This document shows positions 1-8,519 of a stretch of 64,000 bases of DNA, piece after piece; positions within the stretch are counted from its first letter, which is position 1, and each line of letters begins with the position of its first letter. Both the position numbers and the translations under genes were made by a program. The stretch comes from Sporosarcina sp. ACRSM. Its GTDB lineage: Bacteria > Bacillota > Bacilli > Bacillales_A > Planococcaceae. The notes below the pieces were generated by a model. The model was not told the origin of the DNA and did not search any database. It saw only the letters and a program-made list of their open reading frames with translations. The DNA is taken from the NCBI RefSeq assembly GCF_022346545.1, contig NZ_JAKRNU010000006.1:124001-188000 (forward strand). Direction: 5' to 3'.

Positions 1-562
1 CATTGTTTTGATTAAAAAACACAACTGGTGCTTTAAAGACACTCGCAATATTGAGTCCCTCGTGAAAATCGCCTTCTGATGTTGCCCCATCGCCAAAATA
101 AGCGATGGACACATTTTTCGTTCCCTTATACGTTTCCGCCATTGCAGCACCCGTTGCATGAGGTAACTGTGTCGCAATCGGAATGGCCGCTGGAAATATA
201 TTTTTCTCTTTTGACGGCACGCATCCCTCAACTCGCCCATTCCAGTGTAGCAACAGCCGATCCAAATCAGCACCGAATGTTAGCGTTGCACCATGGTCCC
301 TGTAAGTCGGAAACATCCAATCATCCGACTGAAGAGCCAACGCACTTCCGACTTGGGAGGCTTCCTGGCCCTCAAATGGCACATACGTCCCAATTCTTCC
401 TTGACGTTGTAAAGCTCTTCCTTTTCTATCGTAGATCCGAAGACGAATCATATGATAATAAAATCGCTTCACTTCTTCTTCCGTTATTTCTATTTCATAC
501 GCATTCGGAACCAACTTCCCTGTTTTATCTATAATTTCTAGAAGTGGATATTTTTCTTTCAT
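1..562 (-). CDS. 2-oxoacid dehydrogenase E1 component, alpha subunit (PdhA/BkdA type), 3'-truncated by window edge
   Basis: ThDP-dependent E1-alpha subunit of a pyruvate/branched-chain/aryl-2-oxoacid dehydrogenase complex, which decarboxylates a 2-oxoacid and acylates the lipoyl E2. The reading frame runs off the left edge; about 187 N-terminal residues are present. Visible signatures are RQGRIGTYVPFEGQEAS near residue 52 and the ThDP/Mg motif GDGATSEGDFHEG followed by NQNN close to the edge. The start has GGAGG with 7 nt to this ATG; another ATG lies one codon upstream (565). It sits downstream of phenylalanine dehydrogenase in the same orientation with a 35-nt gap, so phenylpyruvate or branched-chain oxoacids are reasonable substrates, but specificity cannot be read from the sequence. 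Confidence 0.85.
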   Translation of the reverse strand, partial: MKEKYPLLEIIDKTGKLVPNAYEIEITEEEVKRFYYHMIRLRIYDRKGRALQRQGRIGTYVPFEGQEASQVGSALALQSDDWMFPTYRDHGATLTFGADLDRLLLHWNGRVEGCVPSKEKNIFPAAIPIATQLPHATGAAMAETYKGTKNVSIAYFGDGATSEGDFHEGLNIASVFKAPVVFFNQNN

Positions 563-597
563 CATCTTACCTCCAACTTTATATTTTTTGTGGCCTA

Positions 598-1737
598 TTA
601 TTCACGAATATTCCACTTTGGCCTACGCGTACGAGAAAAGAAATTATTTCGATTTCGATGATCCTCTACTGTTTTTTGACATTTTCGATTTGCTGCCTCT
701 ACCGTTGTAATACTATCTAGGTTTGCCTGGCGATAAATATCAAGCAAAGACGTATAAATAGCCTTTGTTTTCAATAAAACACGCTCGTGATTCGGTTCAT
801 ATAATTCATCAGCTACCTGGATTAGACCACCCGCATTGACGATATAATCCGGCGCATAAAGAATACCTTTTTCATCAAGTACTTTTGCATGCTCCTCTTT
901 ATGCAGCTGGTTATTCGCTGATCCTACAATCGCTTTGACTTTTAATTGAGAGATTGTCTGATCATTAAGAATAGAACCCATTGCGCATGGCACAAAAATA
1001 TCTGCATTCACGCCATATATCTCATCGCTATCGACTACCTTTACAGTTCCACCTAATTCTTCGGCTTTGTTTTGAATGGAGGCAAGAACCTCTTTATGAA
1101 TATCCGTCACATATAGATCAGCACCAGCTTGTAATAAGTACTCCGCAACTTTATAGCCTACTTTGCCTAATCCTTGAATTGCATACGTTTTGCCTTCCAA
1201 ACAATCCGTTCCTGAGAGATACTGATTTGTCGCTTGTAATGCATAAACGACACCTTGTGCGGTCGGGACGGACGAATCTCCACTACCCCCATAAGCTTCA
1301 GGGATTCCATTAATAAAATTGGTTTCTTTTAACGCGTGGACAAAGTCTTCCATAGTCGTTCCCATATCAGTACCGGTATAGAAACGACCATTCAATGAAT
1401 CTACATATTGACCAAATGCCCGGAACAGAGCAGGAGATTTATCTTTTTCCGGATCGCCAATGATTACTGCTTTCCCACCACCAAAGTCGAGATCGGCAGC
1501 AGCGCATTTATAAGTCATCCCTTCCGATAAACGAAGGACATCTTCCAATGCTTCATCCACGCTTTTGTAAGGATACATCCGAGTTCCACCAAGAGCAGGA
1601 CCAAGCGTCGTGTCATGGATAGCAATAATTGCTTGTAAACCTGTTGTCGGGTCATTACAAAATACGACTTGCTCATGATCAGCCATTTTATAAAACATGT
1701 CCTGCGCTAGCATTCCTGATTTTTCTATTGGTTTCAT
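598..1737 (-). CDS. pdh: phenylalanine dehydrogenase
   Basis: NAD-dependent oxidative deamination of L-phenylalanine to phenylpyruvate and ammonia in the cytosol. The protein has 379 residues, the usual length for Bacillales PheDH. It shows the Glu/Leu/Phe/Val dehydrogenase signature [12 protein letters not shown] (residues 47-57), the catalytic glycine-rich lysine segment [10 protein letters not shown] with Lys89, the stretch TGTDMGTT and the Rossmann nucleotide motif GLGKVG (189-194). The C-terminus ending in RRPKWNIRE is characteristic of the Lysinibacillus/Sporosarcina phenylalanine dehydrogenases rather than leucine dehydrogenase. It lies between a thioesterase (42-nt gap) and an E1-alpha gene, consistent with a phenylalanine -> phenylpyruvate -> phenylacetyl-CoA route. 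The RBS GGGGGAATG is well placed. Confidence 0.93.
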   Translation of the reverse strand: MKPIEKSGMLAQDMFYKMADHEQVVFCNDPTTGLQAIIAIHDTTLGPALGGTRMYPYKSVDEALEDVLRLSEGMTYKCAAADLDFGGGKAVIIGDPEKDKSPALFRAFGQYVDSLNGRFYTGTDMGTTMEDFVHALKETNFINGIPEAYGGSGDSSVPTAQGVVYALQATNQYLSGTDCLEGKTYAIQGLGKVGYKVAEYLLQAGADLYVTDIHKEVLASIQNKAEELGGTVKVVDSDEIYGVNADIFVPCAMGSILNDQTISQLKVKAIVGSANNQLHKEEHAKVLDEKGILYAPDYIVNAGGLIQVADELYEPNHERVLLKTKAIYTSLLDIYRQANLDSITTVEAANRKCQKTVEDHRNRNNFFSRTRRPKWNIRE

Positions 1738-1779
1738 TGTTCATTCCCCCATGTTAATCTTTTGTTATATCCCAACTCA

Positions 1780-2184
1780 TTAAGCGTGTGACGCATCTTG
1801 CTTTTTTAATTTTTTCTGAATGACTTCTTTCGGAAGAATCACTTGCTTTACTTCTCCAACCCCAATTACCCCGTATTCATTTTTTAAAGTTACTTCCGTA
1901 ACGACCTCGCGTTCACTTACTTCACAAACAACAGCTATCACTTCGACTGTAGAATCCAATCCTGAAGGCGCGATATGTTTGACCGTTACAGCAGCACCCA
2001 TCCCTTCTTCACCATCTTCCAAATAGGGTAAAATTAGATTTCTAGATACCCACTCCATGTGGTAAACCATCGATACGGTAGAATAAGTTGGATGAACGAC
2101 TTCCCCTTCAAATTGAGCAAACATTTCCTTCGTCACTTTTATCGATGTTGTAAGTGAATCGCCTATCTTTAGCCGCTTTACCAT
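1780..2184 (-). CDS. hotdog-fold thioesterase, FlK-like
   Basis: Small (134 aa) single-domain protein resembling the fluoroacetyl-CoA thioesterase-like hotdog family. Supporting features are the N-terminal KIGDSLTTSIKVTKEMFAQF, the segment VVHPTYSTVSMVYHMEWVSRN, and the central GMGAAVTVKHIAPSG strand-turn typical of these dimeric thioesterases. It would hydrolyse or proof-read a CoA thioester, plausibly aryl- or phenylacetyl-CoA given that it is the first gene of a unit leading into phenylalanine dehydrogenase. The start is preceded by a GAGGAAGAG-type RBS. The substrate is inference from context only. Confidence 0.7.
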   Translation of the reverse strand: MVKRLKIGDSLTTSIKVTKEMFAQFEGEVVHPTYSTVSMVYHMEWVSRNLILPYLEDGEEGMGAAVTVKHIAPSGLDSTVEVIAVVCEVSEREVVTEVTLKNEYGVIGVGEVKQVILPKEVIQKKLKKQDASHA

Positions 2185-2341
2185 TATTCTCTTCCTCTCT
2201 TAGACTCTTTAATTTCAAAAAATAGCAAATGTAACTCAGTTTTTTGTATCCGCTTACATTAACTGAATACAGTTGCACACGAGAGCCGATGTTCACTTCT
2301 AGCCCCTCTTGAATTATTGAACAATTTAATATAATCCGAGT

Positions 2342-2375
2342 ATATTCGGTTAACTGTTAACTGTCAACCGAATAT
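2342..2375. promoter_or_regulatory. 34-bp near-perfect palindrome, putative operator
   Basis: Arms ATATTCGGTT and AACCGAATAT flank a centre containing GTTAAC; only two of 17 base pairs mismatch. It lies about 160 nt upstream of the thioesterase-pdh-E1-alpha unit and just downstream of the GntR gene, so it is a candidate operator for that unit, perhaps bound by the adjacent GntR protein. Function is inference. Confidence 0.45.
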
Positions 2376-2383
2376 TCCGCAAA

Positions 2384-2419
2384 TAAAAAAATCCTAACCA
2401 GACGAAATGGATTAGGATT
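2384..2419 (-). terminator. rho-independent terminator of the GntR gene
   Basis: Inverted repeat AATCCTAA / TTAGGATT with a 14-nt loop, followed on the minus strand by a run of T. It starts 9 nt after the GntR stop codon. Confidence 0.8.
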
Positions 2420-2427
2420 AATAATAG

Positions 2428-3078
2428 CTAGTTGTTATCAAGATGCAACAGAACTCCTTCTAGCCCCTTTTTAATATGTAAGCTCATTACTTTTACCGCT
2501 TCTTCTTCATTACCTTCATGTAAAATCTTCACAATGCATTCATGTTCTTCAACAAATGTCGGATAAAATTCGCCTTTAATCATGCTATTACGCATATAAT
2601 GAATTTTGGTTTTAATGACCTCCAATAATTCCATTAATTGCTTGTTTTTCGATGCTTGAATGATCATTGCATGAAACTGTTGATCTAACTGACCCAATTC
2701 AACGACTACGCCACGGTTCATTGCTTCTTTTGTTTCTTTGATATTAGTAGCTAGTTGTTCTTTTTCCTCTTTGGATATGTTTTTGATCGCTAGCCGGATC
2801 GCTAAGACTTCTAAGCTTTCCCGACATTCAAAAATGTCTATCACGTCTTGCACTGTCGGCTTATAGACGCGAACAAAACCATCGTTATAAATTAGCAACC
2901 CGTCTTGGATAAGCATACGAATCGCCTCTCTAACAGGCCCTCTACTTATTCCAAGTTTGCTAGCTACTCGAGCTTCTACCACACGTTCAGAAGGTTTGTA
3001 CTCACCTTCCATAATCGACTTTTTTATTATATTGTACGCTTGTAAATGAAGCGATTCAGGTTTTATAATACGACTCAT
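2428..3078 (-). CDS. GntR family transcriptional regulator (FCD subgroup)
   Basis: 216-residue DNA-binding regulator. The N-terminal winged helix includes SKLGISRGPVREAIRML (about residues 36-52), the classic GntR recognition region, and is followed by an all-helical FCD ligand-binding domain with ECRESLEVLAIRLA near residue 85 and the metal/ligand-site-like QLDQQFHAMI and EEHECIVKIL segments. FCD regulators usually sense carboxylic-acid intermediates of catabolic pathways. It is transcribed toward the thioesterase-PheDH unit, separated by its own terminator and a large palindrome that could be its operator. The ligand is unknown. Confidence 0.85.
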   Translation of the reverse strand: MSRIIKPESLHLQAYNIIKKSIMEGEYKPSERVVEARVASKLGISRGPVREAIRMLIQDGLLIYNDGFVRVYKPTVQDVIDIFECRESLEVLAIRLAIKNISKEEKEQLATNIKETKEAMNRGVVVELGQLDQQFHAMIIQASKNKQLMELLEVIKTKIHYMRNSMIKGEFYPTFVEEHECIVKILHEGNEEEAVKVMSLHIKKGLEGVLLHLDNN

Positions 3079-3232
3079 CCAGACACCTCTAATCTAACAT
3101 TTTCTTAAATCACTGTACTGATTTGGTTTACTTCATTTCGACTATGACATAGATAGTATAACAAAACCATCAAACGACATCTATCTATCCATTGTGCCAT
3201 GCTTTCTATACAAAAGCTTTAGCTGGATCTAC

Positions 3233-4108
3233 TCAAATCCCCTCCTCCAAGCTCAACTTTTCCACAAAATCGACAAATGCTTTGACGATGTTTAATTGCA
3301 ATGATTCTTCATGAAAAAACATCCAAGTTTTTCGAATAATCGGCATACCATCTTTTGTCTTAATGATAATTTTATGCACGTCTTCCACATCACTCAAAAT
3401 CATGGTTGGCATGATGGCATAGCCCAATCCATTAACGACCATTTTTTTGCATGTGTCCGCTTTATCCACTTCAATGCTTACTAACGATGGCTTGCTAAAA
3501 TTTTCATACCACCAATGATCGACGGCTGTTTGCAGCAAAGGATCCGTTCGGTAATCGATCCTCGGCAAGGAAGGCAGATCTTCGATTGTAATCTTCTCTT
3601 TCGAAGCAATACATAATGTTTCATCGAATAACAACCGTTTTTGTTCTTTCCAACCGTACTCCCCCTTCACAAAGGCCACATGGACATCCTGATTGTAAAT
3701 TAAATGAGCAATTTCACTGCTAAAGTCTGTCGTCACCTTGAATTCAATAGACGGGTATTGTTCTTTAAATCGTTTTAACAGATTCGGAAGCTTATAATCC
3801 GTGAAAAAATTTGAAACGCCCAACTTCAAAACGCCTTCCACTTTATGATCCATATTTAACACATTTTCTTTTATTTGTTGAAAGGTTGCTAACATTTCTT
3901 TTGCACATTTTGCCAAGTATTCCCCTTGCGGTGTAAATTGAACACCACGCCTCCCCCTCACTACAATTTTCACGTTAAACTTTTTTTCTAATTGTTGAAG
4001 ACGATGGGTCAAGGCTGGTTGTGAAATAAATAATTGCTGGGCAGCCTTTGTAATATTCTTTTCATGATAAAGCGTCGTTAACATAAGCCAATCACGTTCA
4101 TCCATCAT
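3233..4108 (-). CDS. LysR family transcriptional regulator
   Basis: 291 residues, normal LysR length. The N-terminal winged HTH is clear (TKAAQQLFISQPALTHRLQQLE, split here at residues 19-40), followed by a linker helix and a periplasmic-binding-protein-like co-inducer domain starting near residue 90 (VLKLGVSNFFTDYKLP). The gene is divergent from the AbrB-family membrane protein gene with a roughly 150-nt shared promoter region, the usual arrangement of a LysR regulator and its target. The ligand is not predictable. Confidence 0.88.
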   Translation of the reverse strand: MMDERDWLMLTTLYHEKNITKAAQQLFISQPALTHRLQQLEKKFNVKIVVRGRRGVQFTPQGEYLAKCAKEMLATFQQIKENVLNMDHKVEGVLKLGVSNFFTDYKLPNLLKRFKEQYPSIEFKVTTDFSSEIAHLIYNQDVHVAFVKGEYGWKEQKRLLFDETLCIASKEKITIEDLPSLPRIDYRTDPLLQTAVDHWWYENFSKPSLVSIEVDKADTCKKMVVNGLGYAIMPTMILSDVEDVHKIIIKTKDGMPIIRKTWMFFHEESLQLNIVKAFVDFVEKLSLEEGI

Positions 4109-4261
4109 AGGTCCCCACTTTCAGCTATCAATTTTATTTATGCCCAAACATAAAAAAACGATATTTTTTCAATTTCTATTAGTGTACTATACTGAATACA
4201 GCAAGCAAATTATTTAGATCAATATACTATCTAATTACTCATCATGAAGGGGGAGGTTGGA

Positions 4262-5392
4262 TTGTCCAAGAAAAAGGAGCTTTTGAAAACATCCCTATTT
4301 GTGCTCTTTAGTGGAATGGGAGGCTTTCTTCTATCTTTCACAGGAATTCCTGTCGGTTGGATGATTGGGACGCTTTTAACCGCCACACTGTTATTTATTT
4401 TTAAACCAAAGTTTTTAAAAATATCAGCTGATCAAAAAGGGATTCCAAAATATTGGATGGCCATCGGACAATGTATTTTAGGTATTGAGCTAGGGCAAAA
4501 AATGAATGATGCTGTGTACTTTATTTTTCTGGAAAACTGGTTGACGATCACGACCATGCTGTTACTGTCTATCATTTTTGCTTTGCTATCGGGACTGGTC
4601 TTATGGAAATTCAGTAATCTGGATATGTTGACGAGCTTTTTCTCCACTGCACCCGGAGGATTGTCTACCATCCCAGGCATTGCAGAAGAAGTTGGGGCCA
4701 ATACAGGGGTTGTCAGTATCATTCAAACGATGCGAATCTTTTTGGTCGTTCTTTCTGTCCCCCTCGTCTTATCGCTTTGGGTCGTCCCCCCCGTGCAAAC
4801 AGCTGTGCATATCGATGCAGCTTCCATTCCTTTTCAAATGGAGCATCTTCTGGCGACCGCTTTACTCGTCGGGATTGCATGTCTAGGCTACTATCTAGGT
4901 GTATTTCTAAAATTTCCGGCTCCATGGCTAATTGGTAGCATGGTCGCGGTTGCGATTGTAAAGTCTTTCAGTTCAATCGTCATCAGCTATCAACTTGTCT
5001 CTTGGTGGCCTTCTGTGCTTATCATTTTTTCACAAGTGATCATCGGTGCTAGCATCGGCTCCCGAATTCATAAAGATATGTTTATCGGACTTAAGAAAAC
5101 GCTAGCCATTTCATTTTTAAGTACCACTTTCCTCATTGTTTCCATGTTCTTTTGCGCTTATCTAACAACACGTATCACCGACTTATCATTCGTAACGTCC
5201 GCTTTGGCTTTTGCACCTGGCGGGATCGCCGAAATGACCACCACTGCCATTGTCCTCGATGCAGACTCAACATTTGTCGTCGCAGTCCAAGTGCTACGTG
5301 TCATTTCCGTCTGTGTCATACTCCCCCCGTTCTTTAGGCTATTGAATTATTGGGATAATAAAAAAGGAGCACATTCCGAAGCGTCCGCTTAA
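4262..5392 (+). CDS. AbrB/AbrB-duplication family membrane protein
   Basis: About 376-residue polytopic membrane protein of the family often annotated 'AbrB' or 'ammonia monooxygenase', a two-fold repeat of a 5-helix unit; unrelated to the AbrB transition-state regulator. Both repeats show the Gly/Pro hallmark: GIPVGWMIGTLL near the N-terminus with TAPGGLSTIPGIA, and FPAPWLIGSMVAVAI with FAPGGIAEMTTTAI in the second half. I prefer a TTG start at 4262 because GGAGG at 4252-4256 is 5 nt upstream; the ATG at 4244 lies before that RBS and would place it inside the coding sequence. Probably a small-molecule carrier; divergent LysR gene suggests inducible expression. Confidence 0.8.
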   Translation: MSKKKELLKTSLFVLFSGMGGFLLSFTGIPVGWMIGTLLTATLLFIFKPKFLKISADQKGIPKYWMAIGQCILGIELGQKMNDAVYFIFLENWLTITTMLLLSIIFALLSGLVLWKFSNLDMLTSFFSTAPGGLSTIPGIAEEVGANTGVVSIIQTMRIFLVVLSVPLVLSLWVVPPVQTAVHIDAASIPFQMEHLLATALLVGIACLGYYLGVFLKFPAPWLIGSMVAVAIVKSFSSIVISYQLVSWWPSVLIIFSQVIIGASIGSRIHKDMFIGLKKTLAISFLSTTFLIVSMFFCAYLTTRITDLSFVTSALAFAPGGIAEMTTTAIVLDADSTFVVAVQVLRVISVCVILPPFFRLLNYWDNKKGAHSEASA

Positions 5393-5410
5393 GTGGATTC
5401 ATTATATCTA

Positions 5411-5447
5411 AAAAACAGGTGAAGGAAATGTTTCTCCACCTGTTTTT
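5411..5447. terminator. bidirectional terminator
   Basis: Perfect 11-bp arms AAAAACAGGTG / CACCTGTTTTT between two convergent genes; A-run and T-run flank both sides, so it can serve the AbrB-family gene and the MFS gene. Confidence 0.85.
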
Positions 5448-5495
5448 GAATAATTTATAGACACCTGTATTTTGCAAAACTGAACTGGATCTACT

Positions 5496-6728
5496 TTAGC
5501 TATTTTTCAATGCAACGCTAGTGCTTCGCAATAAAAGAACGATTCCACCCATCAACAGGACAAGAAATCCCCACCCTGCCGAAAAAGCTCCACTTTTATC
5601 AATTAAAAATCCAAAAAATGGCGGTATAAACATAACGCCCAAAGAGCTAATTGTAATAGTAATACCCGTGGCAAGACCCGATTCTTCCTTTGGAACAAGC
5701 TCCGTGACAATATTCATCCACACGCCATTATAACCGGATATGCAGAAACCAAAAATGAAAATGATCGGCATAATATACAATAGAGAAGTTCCCGGTTGTA
5801 AAAGTGTTAATAATAATGCACAGCCTGCTGTGATTAACGTGACCAAGTACATGATAGGCATGCGCTTCCCCTTCATTATGAGATCACTAATCGTTCCCCA
5901 TCCGACCCTTCCGACAGATCCACCAATTTCGGCAATGACGAGTAAAGCACCAGCTATCACGAGTGAGAAGGATAAGTGTTCAAAGGCGAACAGGACGATA
6001 TATGTCGTTAAGCAAAGCTGAGCACCTTGTAAACCCATAGCACTTATGCTAATGAGGAGTAACGGTTTATTTTTTAACATTTTGCGAAATTGCTTAGCGA
6101 GCGAGATTTTTTCTGGGCTAGCGGTTTTCTCTTCCTTTCCATCAGGATCCTGGTAATATAACGATGAAATGATGCCAATCAGTAGTAATAATCCGCAACT
6201 TAAAATCAGTGCCATTCGCCAACCGATCGAATTAGCTAATGGTAATAATACAATTGCCGCTAATGCAGAACCTCCCGTAATCCCCATTTGCTTAATACCC
6301 ATGGCGATTCCACGTTTCTGCTGTGGAAACCAATAAAGGATTCCCCGATTCGTCGTTGGATGCATCGCACCGTAAGCACCACCAGCAATTACAACAAAGA
6401 CTAATAATAGTAGAAATGCATTTGACTTGGCTATCATTACAAAACCCAATGCTAAAATAATGGTGACGATTAATAATTGCTTTTTGGAGCCGATTCGATC
6501 TACCAAGATACCCGACGGGATTGCGGCAAGCGATTGACCGAAAAACAATGCAGCAGGTAGCATACCGATTTGAGCATGGGTTAATGAAAGATCTTTACTG
6601 ATCAGGACAGTTAATGGCGCTAAACTTCTACCGACAAATGAGACGATCAACTGAGCCGCTAACAAACAGAGTAACATTCGTCAAGCGGTTGCCAATGGGG
6701 ATTTTCTCAGTAAGGATATGGAATTCAT
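5496..6728 (-). pseudogene. MFS transporter with an in-frame nonsense codon near the 5' end
   Basis: Twelve-helix major facilitator (D-x-R-G-S-K motif 'DRIGSKKQLL' after TM2). The best-supported start is ATG 6728, preceded by AGAGGATGTTAA, but after 15 codons there is a TGA at 6683-6681. The same frame then continues open for 393 codons from ATG 6677, which has no RBS of its own. TM1 begins only a few residues after the stop, so either the gene carries a nonsense mutation, or translation restarts by coupling at the TGA-CGA-ATG junction and gives a functional protein. Downstream of the 3-hydroxyanthranilate operon but separated by a terminator, so probably related to uptake of an aromatic acid. 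Substrate unknown. Confidence 0.6.
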
Positions 6729-6766
6729 TTAACATCCTCTCTTTTTATCGTTTTTCCATTATGTAA

Positions 6767-6803
6767 AAAAGAGAGTGGCTATTTAGTTAGTCGCACTCTC
6801 CTT
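6767..6803 (-). terminator. terminator of the 3-hydroxyanthranilate operon
   Basis: GAGAGTG / CACTCTC stem with flanking A/T complement, T-run on the minus strand, 10 nt after the 4-oxalocrotonate decarboxylase stop. Confidence 0.8.
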
Positions 6804-6812
6804 TTGGTTCAT

Positions 6813-7604
6813 TCATTTTATGGACATTGAAACCGTGCCTAAACCATCAAAATCAGCAACAATCGTGTCGCCTGCTTCGAAAGCAATTGCTTCCGACATC
6901 GCACCACTCAGTACAATATCTCCTTTTTTCAAACCTTTCCCGCGCGCCCCTAGTTCATTGACTGCCCATGCGATGGCAGTTGCCGGGTGACCTAATACTG
7001 CAGCACTTGAACCCGTCTGCTCAACTTTTCCGTTTTTAGACATGACCATCCCGATATTCCCGACATCGATCGTTTCAGGAGAAACCCATTTACTTCCAAC
7101 AACAAATTTAATGGAAGAACAGTTATCCGCTATGACATCTACTAATGTAAATCGAAAATCTTTATAACGACTGTCAATCACTTCTAGCGCAGGTGCTACA
7201 CACTTGGTCGCACGCAATACGTCTTCAGCCGTGACATTGACCCCTTGCAAATCTTCCCCTAACATAAATGCGATTTCGGGTTCCGCTTTCGGATGAATGA
7301 GTTCTGAAGAATCAACAGGCTCCCACTCCAGCTCAAGCATATCGCTATGTAAATAGCCGTAAATGGCTTCATCCACACCCATCATTTTTTGTTTTGCTTT
7401 ACTCGTTAAACCGAGTTTCACACCGATCGTTTTTGCACCCTTTTCCTGTAACCTGCGCTCCAACAAACCGTCCTGGATTTCATAAGCTTCCTGGACAGTT
7501 AACGCAGGGTAGTCATCCGTTACTTTCGTTACTTCTCGTACATCACGTTCAGCACAATATAAGTAATCAATAATTTCTTTATGGTTATTTTTCACCTGAG
7601 TCAT
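6813..7604 (-). CDS. 4-oxalocrotonate decarboxylase
   Basis: Converts 2-oxohex-3-enedioate (the keto form of 4-oxalocrotonate) to 2-oxopent-4-enoate and CO2, a Mg-dependent member of the hydratase/decarboxylase (FAH-like) family. The 263-aa sequence matches the DmpH/XylI subtype rather than the hydratase: VTKVTDDYPALTVQEAY near the N-terminus, LIHPKAEPEIAF with the metal-ligand Glu residues, VIDSRYKDFRF and VIADNCSS. It is the last gene of the operon, 59 nt after the paralogous hydratase gene; the two proteins normally form a complex that channels the unstable product. Confidence 0.85.
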   Translation of the reverse strand: MTQVKNNHKEIIDYLYCAERDVREVTKVTDDYPALTVQEAYEIQDGLLERRLQEKGAKTIGVKLGLTSKAKQKMMGVDEAIYGYLHSDMLELEWEPVDSSELIHPKAEPEIAFMLGEDLQGVNVTAEDVLRATKCVAPALEVIDSRYKDFRFTLVDVIADNCSSIKFVVGSKWVSPETIDVGNIGMVMSKNGKVEQTGSSAAVLGHPATAIAWAVNELGARGKGLKKGDIVLSGAMSEAIAFEAGDTIVADFDGLGTVSMSIK

Positions 7605-7663
7605 TCATTCCACCCTCACTTCATTCTTTTTCGCCAATCAACAATACCCCATCTTCTAGCCTC

Positions 7664-8443
7664 TTATTCGAAATGGACGGAAACCGAACCAAGTGCACCG
7701 AAATCCGCTTTAATGGTATCCCCTGCAGAAACAGCCACAGCACCAGATAACGCACCCGGTAAAATAAGTTCGTCTTTTTTCAATGTAATACCAAAATCAT
7801 GGAGTTTATTCGCAAGCCATGCAATCGCATGAGCAGGATGACCAAGGGCGGCAGCTCCAGCACCCGTTGCGATGAGCTCATCATTGCTAAACAACACCAT
7901 GCTGTTTGTGCGTAAGTCAACATTGTTAATTGTTGTCTGTTTGTCACCGACCACAACTTTTGCCGAAGAACCGTTATCTGCCACTGTATCGATCAGCTTA
8001 ATCTTCCAATCTGCCACCCGGCTATCAATAATTTCAATTGTCGGGACGACATACTTCGTTGCCATCAGAACATCTATATACGTAATGTTTGGTCCAACGA
8101 GATCTTCTGATAAGACAAAGCCGATTTCAGCCTCTACCTTTGGAGATATCAAAGAGTCGATGTTAATAGATGCATTATTTTCAATACGCATATCGTCAAA
8201 TAAGTGACCATAATCAGGCTCGTCAACATTCAGCATTTTTTGCATCGCTACACTGGTTAACCCTACTTTTTTCCCGATTATTGTTTTGCCTTGTTCGACT
8301 TTTCTTTTCGCGATTTCCAGTTGAATGCCGTAAGCATCCTCCACTGTCAAGCCCGGATCGCGACTTGTCAAAGGGTCAACTGGTTTACGTGTTTCTTCGG
8401 CTTCCAATAGTTCATTCGCAAAATCAATCGTTTTTACAGTCAT
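7664..8443 (-). CDS. 2-oxopent-4-enoate hydratase
   Basis: Adds water to 2-oxopent-4-enoate to give 4-hydroxy-2-oxovalerate. The 259-aa sequence fits the DmpE/XylJ subtype: PVDPLTSRDPGLTVEDAY, GKKVGLTSVAMQKMLNV, PKVEAEIGFVL (metal-binding Glu pair), VPTIEIIDSRVADWKIK and TVADNGSS, with GAGAAALGHPAHAIAWLAN in the C-terminal half. Neighbour of the paralogous decarboxylase and of the semialdehyde dehydrogenase (77-nt gap), as in classical meta-cleavage operons. The following enzymes, 4-hydroxy-2-oxovalerate aldolase and acylating acetaldehyde dehydrogenase, are not encoded in the window. Confidence 0.85.
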   Translation of the reverse strand: MTVKTIDFANELLEAEETRKPVDPLTSRDPGLTVEDAYGIQLEIAKRKVEQGKTIIGKKVGLTSVAMQKMLNVDEPDYGHLFDDMRIENNASINIDSLISPKVEAEIGFVLSEDLVGPNITYIDVLMATKYVVPTIEIIDSRVADWKIKLIDTVADNGSSAKVVVGDKQTTINNVDLRTNSMVLFSNDELIATGAGAAALGHPAHAIAWLANKLHDFGITLKKDELILPGALSGAVAVSAGDTIKADFGALGSVSVHFE

Positions 8444-8519
8444 CTGAACAGCACTCCTTCAAATGGAAAACGAAAGGTAGGCAGTTCATGCTCCTATCTT
8501 TCGTCTTCATTTATATTCC

